Shown: positions 34,833 to 42,202 of the stretch, one piece after another | Position numbering within the stretch: position 1 is the stretch's first letter | Layout of the letters: every line of letters begins with the position of its first letter | Source of the DNA: Acidovorax sp. DW039 | GTDB taxonomy: Bacteria > Pseudomonadota > Gammaproteobacteria > Burkholderiales > Burkholderiaceae_C | Length of the DNA stretch: 64,000 bases | Assembly (NCBI RefSeq): GCF_037101375.1 | Contig: NZ_AP029019.1 | Location: forward strand, 4,765,001 to 4,829,000 | Reading direction: 5' to 3' | The notes under the pieces: model-generated | Seen by the model: only the letters and a program-made list of their open reading frames with translations | What the model was told of the DNA's origin: nothing | Databases searched by the model: none | Program-made: the position numbers and the translations under genes

Positions 34833-36704
34833 TTAAGGATAAAAGTGATTGATAGAATTTCGCGCTTTTTCTTGACAAAAAATATCATCTTCCTTGTGAT
34901 GCCTTAAACAGTGCCTATAAACCACGTCAAAATAAGAGTGCATTAAATTTTTACCTCCAACGTTGGAAAAATTTTTTATTTCCAAATAAAGCTTGCGCGC
35001 ATTTTCAAGATCATCTAATGCATAAAAATATGCAAGTCGATGCCACAGCGCCTCATAGTTTGGAGAACTATCCGCAGATTTCCAGGCATCAGCGGTCAAG
35101 CTAGCTTCTAAGGCAGACTTCACATCTCCATCGATAGTTGCCAAAGCAAGCGCCTTATCTATATATAAAAAATAGAGCATGCCCGATGCAGCATTGATAG
35201 AACCCAGAACATTGTTCTTCTTCTCATTCAACTTTTTCTTTACCAAATCAATGGCAGTCTCAATGCTCTTAGCTGCCAAAGGGCTGCGTTGCTCCAAAAG
35301 ATAAGTTGAATAGAACACCATTTGAGCAGGTGTTATATTATCTTTGTCTTCCAAAATTTTTTCGTATTCGCGTTCAAACTCTTCAAATCTTTTATCTTCC
35401 AGAAGAGCCAGAAAATACGCAGTGGAAACATAATCAATAGCGGGGGTTTTTTGGTACATCCACGCCCAAAGTGTGTAATTTGTTCTCCATATGGGAATCA
35501 CGCTGCTTGTTGTAAATATCGAGCCTATTACAAAACTTCCGCCAAGAATAGTCAGAGCCACCTTTAAGAGAATTTTTCCTGCAAGCAACCTCACCACAAC
35601 ACTAAAGGCGCAAACGATAAATATCAAAAAAAATAACAAAGGCGCAGCCAAAAATCGCTCATGACCAATGTTGCCACCTATAGTCATAGGAATAATATTA
35701 AGAACTGGAGATAAACTTATCATCCCCAGCAAGCCAACCCATGCCCATGACCTATTCTTGAGCGCTCCCAGAGCTAATACAATCAGATAAAAGCCTACAA
35801 AAAAATATGTGAAGTAGTTTTGATAGCCCTTTTCCAATTCGAGAGTTGCGTTGTGCTGGGGATTGATATCAAAAAAAGGAATCAACATTTGATGCAAATA
35901 AAAAGCCAAAGTATAAACAGGATAAAATAATCCATAACCCTGACTGGCTTCAGATGCCTCTTTGAAATGATAGACCCCCCCCACCGAAGCGTATCGCAAA
36001 GAGAAGTAAAAAATAATTACACAGGCATAAAAACATATTAGCCTCTTATTATTTTTCGCAAAATTAATAACAGCTTCCCAAAGACCAAAACCGGGATTGG
36101 AAATTAGATACAATATGACTATTAACAAAGGAACCGTGATAGCCATCTCTTTGCTAAGCAAACCCAAAAGCAAACTGAGCGCTAGGAAGAAGTCTCGCTT
36201 TATTGAAGCGTCCATCTTCAAATAGAGGTACAAAGACAGAAACATGAAGGTCGTAACCATCAAGTCAAAACGGCCGGCCAACCATGCATTAGACTCAACG
36301 AGCACTGGATGAAAGGCATATAAAAGCACCACCATCCAATCAAGATTCACAATCCCTAGGCGCTTAAATATCTCACCAGACAAAAAATAAGCCAAACATA
36401 CATTTAATAAAAATATTATTAAATTGTTTAGATGGGCACTACCCGGATTAAGCCCAAAAAACTTAACCTCATAAAAATAGGTTAAAAAAACCAAAGGTCG
36501 AAAGTAGGTAGTCTTTTCTAAAACGGGACGTGAAATCGCCCCCCACGTCAAATCTCCAGACTGCATCCTAGCGTCATTCAATATCAATAGCTTATCGTCC
36601 CAAACATACTGAAAACTTAGCGTCGGATAATAAATATACGAGACTGTCAAGACTACAAAAAAAAGTAGAAAGAAATGGCGTAGACGATAATCTTTGATAA
36701 ACAT
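34833..36704 (-). CDS. GT-C family membrane glycosyltransferase with TPR-like tail (candidate pilin arabinosyltransferase)
   Basis: A 623-aa protein with about 11-12 N-terminal helices (1-420) and a soluble, helical TPR-like end (about 430-623). The first periplasmic loop holds YVWDDKLLI (D36, D37), the acidic pair typical of polyprenyl-sugar-using GT-C enzymes, followed by [34 protein letters not shown] and [20 protein letters not shown], the TMTC/PMT-like pattern. Between two pilin genes and next to TfpZ, and with an arabinose-lipid pathway alongside, the best guess is transfer of D-arabinofuranose to pilin, as TfpW does in P. aeruginosa group IV. Another sugar donor cannot be excluded. AT-rich, atypical of the genome. 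Confidence 0.78.
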   Translation of the reverse strand: MFIKDYRLRHFFLLFFVVLTVSYIYYPTLSFQYVWDDKLLILNDARMQSGDLTWGAISRPVLEKTTYFRPLVFLTYFYEVKFFGLNPGSAHLNNLIIFLLNVCLAYFLSGEIFKRLGIVNLDWMVVLLYAFHPVLVESNAWLAGRFDLMVTTFMFLSLYLYLKMDASIKRDFFLALSLLLGLLSKEMAITVPLLIVILYLISNPGFGLWEAVINFAKNNKRLICFYACVIIFYFSLRYASVGGVYHFKEASEASQGYGLFYPVYTLAFYLHQMLIPFFDINPQHNATLELEKGYQNYFTYFFVGFYLIVLALGALKNRSWAWVGLLGMISLSPVLNIIPMTIGGNIGHERFLAAPLLFFLIFIVCAFSVVVRLLAGKILLKVALTILGGSFVIGSIFTTSSVIPIWRTNYTLWAWMYQKTPAIDYVSTAYFLALLEDKRFEEFEREYEKILEDKDNITPAQMVFYSTYLLEQRSPLAAKSIETAIDLVKKKLNEKKNNVLGSINAASGMLYFLYIDKALALATIDGDVKSALEASLTADAWKSADSSPNYEALWHRLAYFYALDDLENARKLYLEIKNFSNVGGKNLMHSYFDVVYRHCLRHHKEDDIFCQEKARNSINHFYP

Positions 36705-36715
36705 AGCCAGTATTT

Positions 36716-36740
36716 AAAAAAAAAGGGGGCTAATGCCCCC
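36716..36740 (-). terminator. strong terminator after the first pilin gene
   Basis: On the minus strand GGGGGC-ATTA-GCCCCC followed by nine T's. It lies between the stop of the first pilin gene (36770) and the start of the GT-C gene (36704). It should end most pilA transcripts and leave low read-through into the glycosylation genes. Confidence 0.9.
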
Positions 36741-36769
36741 TTTTTGATCAACGAGTCATACAGTAATAA

Positions 36770-37306
36770 TTAGCGGCACTCGGCTGGAGCAAACTTGGCG
36801 GGCAGCGTGCCCGCTGTTGTACCAGTCATAGTGCGTTGAGTAGCTGCAGTTTGCGTCACAGAAGCGCATGCCCAGTCCACTGCACCAGAGTTACCAGCGG
36901 TGATCGCAGCGTCCAGTGTTTGGAACGTAGTTCCATTGGTCTTGATGAATGGCCTCAGGTTCAAGGTGGCGTTCGCAGGAATAGCACCAACTGTGGCGTT
37001 GTTGTAGGTGATGGTGATTTGTCCGGTAGTCGAACTGATTTGTACTGAATTAACGTACTTGGACGTGGCACCTGTATTGCTTTGTTGAGCATTCCATGTG
37101 TTAGCCGCAACCACCAGATCGTTGGCAGTAGCAACTTCGTTAACCATGGACTTGGCTCCAGCAGCCAATGTCAAACCTTCGGTCACGCGCGTGCGAACGG
37201 TGTAATCTTGATAGGCAGGCAGAGCCACAGCCGCCAGAATACCAATGATGGCCACCACGATCATCAGTTCGATCAGGGTAAAACCTTTTTGCAGAGAACG
37301 CTTCAT
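36770..37306 (-). CDS. pilA: type IV pilin, main copy
   Basis: A 178-aa type IVa major pilin. Leader MKRSLQKG, cut before F9 ([20 protein letters not shown]), with Glu5 of the mature chain conserved. The C-terminal disulfide loop is C147 (DWACAS) to C177 (APAECR). The globular part is Ser/Thr-rich ([21 protein letters not shown]), offering many O-glycosylation sites. Strong ribosome site GAGGAG before the ATG at 37306, and a sigma-54-type promoter 72-87 bp upstream. The terminator after the gene suggests it is the abundant subunit. Composition is closer to the chromosome than that of the genes downstream. Confidence 0.95.
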   Translation of the reverse strand: MKRSLQKGFTLIELMIVVAIIGILAAVALPAYQDYTVRTRVTEGLTLAAGAKSMVNEVATANDLVVAANTWNAQQSNTGATSKYVNSVQISSTTGQITITYNNATVGAIPANATLNLRPFIKTNGTTFQTLDAAITAGNSGAVDWACASVTQTAATQRTMTGTTAGTLPAKFAPAECR

Positions 37307-37377
37307 AACTCACTCCTCAGGGTAAAAAAACTTGCAAATGAAAACCTGTCGATAAGTCTTCAGGCTGTGATAGTAAG

Positions 37378-37393
37378 AGCAGGGATCGTGCCA
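37378..37393 (-). promoter_or_regulatory. sigma-54 (RpoN) promoter of pilA
   Basis: On the minus strand TGGCACG-ATCC-CTGCT, matching TGGCACG-N4-TTGCW at all but one position, with the invariant GG and GC at correct spacing. The start would be near 37367, about 60 nt before the ATG. PilR/RpoN control of pilA is the known rule in type IV pilus systems. Confidence 0.8.
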
Positions 37394-37531
37394 GCCTGCT
37401 TTTGGATCCGACTGCCCTCTACTGGTAACAATCTGCGCCCTTGGTGTTAACAATTGAACCCCATTTGTGTCCTCGAACCCAAGGAGATGACATTTTTGTT
37501 CTGCCATCCTTGTCACAGGCGACACGCGAGG

Positions 37532-38326
37532 TTACAGGTGGAAGGTTTGGCCTGCCCTGAGCCATCGGATGTCGTATGGCTGACCTTCTAAACCAGCCGT
37601 GATCTCTTCCAAGATACGCTCCGACTCCGACGGTTTGGTGTGAGTAATGTAGACGGGATAACTATGGCCTGAGGGCATGGTGGCAAGCTCTCGCGCCAGG
37701 GAGGCAGGCGAGAAATGCAGACTACGGCGCGCGAGGCTGCTTTCACGGTTGCTGAAGGCGGTTTCGATCACCAGCATGCCAATGGGTTTGGCGGCAGGGC
37801 CCGTACGTAGAGCTTCCAACTGGGGCCACAAGGCAGGGTTGTGCTCCGTGTCACCTGTGAATACCCACCACGCGTCCTCCCCTTGCACAGCGTAGCCTAC
37901 AGCGGGCACGGTGTGGACGGCTGACAGCACTTGAATGGGGGTGTCATTCACACAAACCTGGACACCTTCCGCCAATGGAGCGAACTGCAAGAGCGGTGAT
38001 TGCGCCGAAGGAATGCGGGAAAAGTCAGGCCATATGGTGTTGTTGAACACATGGGCCTGTAGCGCGGCGACGGTGGCAGGCAGGGCATGCACCTGAACAG
38101 GCTGGTTGCGCAGCGATGAGACCGAATCCAGCATCAAGGGCAGGGCGGCGATATGGTCCAGATGCGAATGGGTGAGAAAAACATGGTCGATGCGGCGCAT
38201 CTCTTCCAGCGTCAGATCACCCACCCCTGTGCCTGCGTCGATCAGGATGTTGTGATTGATCAGAAAGGACGTGGTACGGCAGCCCTGGGCAATGGCACCG
38301 GAGCAGCCCAGCACGCGCACTTTCAT
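37532..38326 (-). CDS. metallo-beta-lactamase-fold phosphodiesterase (class II cNMP PDE-like)
   Basis: A 264-aa cytoplasmic metallo-hydrolase. The zinc motif is HVFLTHSHLDHIAALPLMLD, which resembles the class II 3',5'-cAMP phosphodiesterase signature (HxHLDH...S), with further ligands in VFTGDTEHNPALW and VYITHTKPSESERI. It starts MKVRVLGCSGAIAQGCRTTS like MBL enzymes of this group. It is the last gene of the kinase-phosphatase-FHA-cyclase operon, 73 bp after the adenylate cyclase gene. A cAMP-degrading role next to a cAMP-making enzyme is a reasonable inference; other cyclic or RNA phosphodiester substrates are possible. Confidence 0.75.
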   Translation of the reverse strand: MKVRVLGCSGAIAQGCRTTSFLINHNILIDAGTGVGDLTLEEMRRIDHVFLTHSHLDHIAALPLMLDSVSSLRNQPVQVHALPATVAALQAHVFNNTIWPDFSRIPSAQSPLLQFAPLAEGVQVCVNDTPIQVLSAVHTVPAVGYAVQGEDAWWVFTGDTEHNPALWPQLEALRTGPAAKPIGMLVIETAFSNRESSLARRSLHFSPASLARELATMPSGHSYPVYITHTKPSESERILEEITAGLEGQPYDIRWLRAGQTFHL

Positions 38327-38399
38327 GGCATCTCCACCATGGAGGTGAGCGCACAGCCTGTTTTAGCGCGACTCCATATGGGCGAGCAGGGTTTTCGTG

Positions 38400-40640
38400 T
38401 CATTTGGTCTCAAAGGCTGTAGCGCCATCCCAGTCAGCTTGAAGCGGCAGGGATGACAGGTGTTGCACCCTGCTTTCATACAGAGCGTAGAGCACCGATT
38501 GGGGCTGTAACTGGAGTAGGGCTTTCAGTTGCGACCTACATTGTTCCCAGTTTTGACTGCGGTAGTGTGTGAGAAATTGCACCCATTTCGCCAACTCTGC
38601 CTGTTGCTGAACTGTAGCGTGCTGCTCTTTAACCATCGGGGTATAGATAGTTACCGCTTGGGCCTTGCCTTTGACGCGGACGCAATCTAACTCCTGCCAC
38701 AAGAATCCGGAGCTTTGGGCTTGTGTGAATTCACTGGCCACGATCTGCACGCCATAGGTTTTGCACAGACCTTCCAGGCGTGAGCCTAGGTTGACAGCGT
38801 CGCCAATCACGGTGTAGCTCAGGCGCAGGTCAGAGCCCATGTCACCCACGCACATGGAACCCGTGTTAAGGCCTATGCCCACACCAATTTCGGGCAGCCC
38901 TTGCGCCTTGTGCTGTTCATTCAGTTCCTGCACAGCCTTGACCATGCCCAGAGCAGCATGGACGGAGCGTTGCGCGTGATCTTGGGCGGGCACGGGTGCA
39001 CCCCAGAAGGCCATCACGCAGTCGCCCATGTATTTGTCAATGGTGCCGCGCTCTGCCTGGATCACGCGGGTGAGGCGCGTAAAGACGTTATTGAGCAGAC
39101 TCTGCAACTGCACGGGCGGCATGCATTCAGACAGGGCCGTGAAGCCACGCATGTCACAAAACATCACCGTCAGCTCTCGGCTGTCGGCCTGCATGCTGTA
39201 GTGCTCAGGCTGCTTGAGCATTTCGTCCACCAACTCTGGGGGAACGTAGGAGCGGAAACGCGTTGCGAGAGCACGCTTGGTGCGACTCTCGAAAAAATAG
39301 CCATGCGACATGCTCACCACCGATGAGGTGATCACCAGAAGGCCAACAGTAGCCAGGGGCATTACCAAGCCATGCTCACGGTAAAGCCAAAAGTTCAGCC
39401 CCAGGATAGCCATGAATACGCCAAGGCTCAGGCACATGGCTGGGCCCACAGAAAGCATCGACAGACCGAATGCCAGCAATAGCCCGACCACCAGCAATTG
39501 AAGTATGTCGAAGCCGGGGGCGTAATCCGGCACCACCAAAGAAGTGCCATCCATCAAGGCAGAAAGTATGTTGGCATGCACCTCGACCCCTGGATATACG
39601 GCCCCCATCGGGGTCACGCGAACATCCTGCAAACCCGGAGCGGAGGTGCCGACGAACACTGCCTTGTCAGCAAGGCTCCCCTCTGCAAGTCTGCCTTCGA
39701 TGACATCACTGGCAGAGATGTACTGGTAAGAACCGCCATCAGGTCCTCCAAGCCCCCGATAAGGAACCAGCATGGCCAAGCTTTTGTCCACAGGCACTTG
39801 CATGCGGCGTGAGCCATCGACTAGGTCCAAAGCCTCCAAGGTATCGTGCGTCCCAAGCGACGGGGTGACAGGGAAGCCGGGCTCGACTTTTGGCCCCCCC
39901 ATCATCACCCGGAACATGGCCAGCGAGAGGGACTCGTAGTACCGTCCCCGATATTCCGCCAGCAGGGGCACACTTCGTATCACGCCATCCGAATCACCAA
40001 TGGTGTTGAAGAACCCTGATGCCGCAGCTGCCTGGCTGAATTCATCCAGGTTGGCACCGTACCCTGACCAAGTAGTTGCAGCCAGAGGCCGACCGCGCAA
40101 TTGGTCCGGCTGAAGGACCGGTGCGGGCAGGGCGCCCTGAACATGGCCCTGGCGATCGCTGGTGAAATAGAAGCCCAACACAGCCGCTTGCCCGCGCAGG
40201 CTTTGTGCAAAGAGCGCGTCGTGGTCTAAGGCCGGGGCAAGACGTGCAAGCTGATCCGAAAAGCCGGGCGTTTTGGAAAGAGGTCCACGTTCCAGGGAAC
40301 GCAAGGTGTCGAGGCCCGAGCTACGGTCATGCTCGGCAAAGACAACATCGAACCCAACCACTGCAGCGCGCTGCCTGCCCAGCAGTTCCTGGGTCAAGGT
40401 GGCCACCTTATCTCTGCCCCAGGGCCAGCGTCCTATCCGCTCAATGCTCTTTTCATCAATGTCAATGATGACAATGCGCTCATCCAGCTGGGCTGGGCTT
40501 GCCCAGCGAAGGCGGGTGTCATAAAAAATGCGATCCAGCCGCTCAACCAGCGGCAGGGTGAGAACCCCACTGACATGCAAAAGGGCCAGCAGCAGCGGAA
40601 CCAGCGTGACGAGAATGCGGTGCCAGCGACGAAACACCAA
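38400..40640 (-). CDS. CHASE2-domain adenylate/guanylate cyclase
   Basis: A 746-aa membrane-bound class III cyclase. One N-terminal helix (about 10-30) is followed by a periplasmic CHASE2 sensor (DERIVIIDIDEKSIERIGRW, WPWGRDKVATLTQELL, VFVGTSAPGLQDVRVTPMGA), then three helices (ILQLLVVGLLLAFGLSMLSV onward), and the cyclase domain (about 480-660): MFCDMRGFTALSE with the first metal Asp, GTIDKYMGDCVMAFWGAP with the adenine-selecting Lys and second metal Asp, and YTVIGDAVNLGSRLEG. These residues favour ATP as substrate. The tail after 680 may be helical/TPR-like. Starts at TTG 40640 or GTG 40637; no ATG fits. Confidence 0.9.
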   Translation of the reverse strand: MVFRRWHRILVTLVPLLLALLHVSGVLTLPLVERLDRIFYDTRLRWASPAQLDERIVIIDIDEKSIERIGRWPWGRDKVATLTQELLGRQRAAVVGFDVVFAEHDRSSGLDTLRSLERGPLSKTPGFSDQLARLAPALDHDALFAQSLRGQAAVLGFYFTSDRQGHVQGALPAPVLQPDQLRGRPLAATTWSGYGANLDEFSQAAAASGFFNTIGDSDGVIRSVPLLAEYRGRYYESLSLAMFRVMMGGPKVEPGFPVTPSLGTHDTLEALDLVDGSRRMQVPVDKSLAMLVPYRGLGGPDGGSYQYISASDVIEGRLAEGSLADKAVFVGTSAPGLQDVRVTPMGAVYPGVEVHANILSALMDGTSLVVPDYAPGFDILQLLVVGLLLAFGLSMLSVGPAMCLSLGVFMAILGLNFWLYREHGLVMPLATVGLLVITSSVVSMSHGYFFESRTKRALATRFRSYVPPELVDEMLKQPEHYSMQADSRELTVMFCDMRGFTALSECMPPVQLQSLLNNVFTRLTRVIQAERGTIDKYMGDCVMAFWGAPVPAQDHAQRSVHAALGMVKAVQELNEQHKAQGLPEIGVGIGLNTGSMCVGDMGSDLRLSYTVIGDAVNLGSRLEGLCKTYGVQIVASEFTQAQSSGFLWQELDCVRVKGKAQAVTIYTPMVKEQHATVQQQAELAKWVQFLTHYRSQNWEQCRSQLKALLQLQPQSVLYALYESRVQHLSSLPLQADWDGATAFETK

Positions 40641-40703
40641 TAAGTTCCGTAGAAAAACAGCTTAGCCGCCAGTGCAAGACCTTGTGAGCCAAGCCTGCAG
40701 ACG

Positions 40704-41354
40704 TCAGCTTTGCTCGAATTGCATCTCGGTGCCAGCCAACTCCAGCTTGTCACCGCTCTTGAGCAGCACTGGCGTGGGGCCAATGGCGGCGCCATTGAGC
40801 ATGGGCATTTCCGGCCCTTCGACATGGGCCAGCACAAAGCCCTGGATGCGTTTGGTGATGGAGGCAACCGCGACACCGGGTTTGCCGATGGTGGTCACCA
40901 CTTTTTGCAGGGAAACCTCACGCCCTGCAGCAGCACCAGAGAGAACACGAATCACCGCATTCATGGGGACCGGAGTAGGCGTAAGCCCGGCGGGGCGGGA
41001 GACTGCACCCAAGGCCGGCATCATGCCCGGCTTGAAAATCATGGTTTTCTCAAAATTCTCGGCGTCTGCGTCTTGCAAGAACCGGATCTTGTACTTGCCG
41101 ACCTCGACCGTGTCGCCATTGCGCAGTTCCTGTCGCTTGACGGCTTTGGCGTTCACATAAGTACCGTTGGTACTCCCAAGGTCTTCAATCTCGACCCCCT
41201 CGGGGGTCATGTGAATGGCAGCGTGCTCGCCGCTCACTGCCAGGTTATCAATAACGATATCGTTATAAGGACGACGGCCAAGCGTGGTGCGCTCTTTTGT
41301 CAGCTGCACTTCTTTAATGACAACACCGTCGATTGAAACGATCATTCTGGGCAT
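40704..41354 (-). CDS. tandem FHA-domain protein
   Basis: A 216-aa phosphothreonine-binding adaptor. The first FHA domain (about 1-95) is complete: TLGRRPYNDIVIDNLAVSGE with the Arg, Ser and His that bind phosphothreonine (SGEHAAI), and LGSTNGTYVNAKAV. A linker contains EKTMIFKP, a Thr in a TxxIF-like context that could itself be a kinase target. The second half (about 132-214) has an FHA-like outline (AGREVSLQKVVTTIGKPG, LAHVEGPEMPMLNGAAIGP) but lacks the GR and SxxH residues. It lies between a cyclase gene and a phosphatase gene and could recruit the kinase's targets to the cyclase. Confidence 0.88.
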   Translation of the reverse strand: MPRMIVSIDGVVIKEVQLTKERTTLGRRPYNDIVIDNLAVSGEHAAIHMTPEGVEIEDLGSTNGTYVNAKAVKRQELRNGDTVEVGKYKIRFLQDADAENFEKTMIFKPGMMPALGAVSRPAGLTPTPVPMNAVIRVLSGAAAGREVSLQKVVTTIGKPGVAVASITKRIQGFVLAHVEGPEMPMLNGAAIGPTPVLLKSGDKLELAGTEMQFEQS

Positions 41355-41397
41355 GATGATCTACTCCTGATTTGGTAATTTATTCTGTTGCCACCCG

Positions 41398-42186
41398 TCA
41401 GGCGGTACCCAAAAGACGGGACATGAGACCGCGCTTTTTCCCTCCCGCGGCGGCCTGCACTAGCAATACGCTTACGTTATCACGCCCCCCATGGGCGTTG
41501 GCTGTATCAATTAGCAACGCAGCCTTCTCTTCCAGTGAAGCGGGTGTGCGTACCAGTTGCGCCAATACGTCATCGCTGACCATATCGGTCAAACCGTCAG
41601 AGCACATGATGAAAAGATCGTTCGGTGCCACCTGGAATTCGTTGACTTCCATCTGCACATTCGGCTCGACTCCCAAGGCGCGGGTCACCAGATTGCGGCT
41701 GGAGGAGGCTGCGGCCTGTTCCTTCGTCAATATGCCCGCATCCATCTGTTCCTGCAACCAAGAATGATCTCGCGTGATCTGCTGCAAGACTCCGCTGCGG
41801 AGCCTGTAGCAACGGGAGTCGCCGATATGGCCCAGGATGAGACGATCCTGCTGAAAGACCCCCACCACCAGCGTCGTGCCCATGCCTGCGTATTGAGGGT
41901 TGGACAGAGACGCACCCAAAATGGCATGGTTCGCGTTTTCCACGCACAACTCCAAGGCCCGACGCACATCAGTCGCCGAAGGTTCCGGCCCTGCCTGGCT
42001 GAGCCAACGGCCCATTTCTGTGCGGATGAAGGTGATGGCCATACCGCTGGCCACCTCTCCAGCGTTGTATCCGCCCATGCCATCGGCCAAGACCACCACT
42101 TGGGTGTCCCGATCAACAGTCACAGCATCTTCGTTATTAGCGCGTACGCGCCCACGGTCTGTCTGGGCGAAAAATTCGTAGGTCAT
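41398..42186 (-). CDS. PP2C-type Ser/Thr protein phosphatase
   Basis: A 262-aa Mn2+/Mg2+-dependent phosphatase (PPM/Stp family). ATG 42186 gives MTYEFFAQTDRGRVRANNED; the GTG at 42201 is less likely. Metal and catalytic motifs: RGRVRANNEDA, VVLADGMGGYNAGEVASG, GHIGDSRCYRLRSGVLQQIT, LFIMCSDGLTDMVSDDVLA and GGRDNVSVLLVQ. The length is standard for a bacterial Stp. It follows the kinase gene by 16 bp and should reverse its phosphorylation. Soluble, cytoplasmic. Confidence 0.94.
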   Translation of the reverse strand: MTYEFFAQTDRGRVRANNEDAVTVDRDTQVVVLADGMGGYNAGEVASGMAITFIRTEMGRWLSQAGPEPSATDVRRALELCVENANHAILGASLSNPQYAGMGTTLVVGVFQQDRLILGHIGDSRCYRLRSGVLQQITRDHSWLQEQMDAGILTKEQAAASSSRNLVTRALGVEPNVQMEVNEFQVAPNDLFIMCSDGLTDMVSDDVLAQLVRTPASLEEKAALLIDTANAHGGRDNVSVLLVQAAAGGKKRGLMSRLLGTA

Positions 42187-42202
42187 GGATTTTGGATGCA
42201 CT

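Noticed and set aside
37310..37525. 71-codon minus-strand frame upstream of pilA
   Set aside because: Lies on the sigma-54 promoter and leader of pilA; no family or ribosome site.
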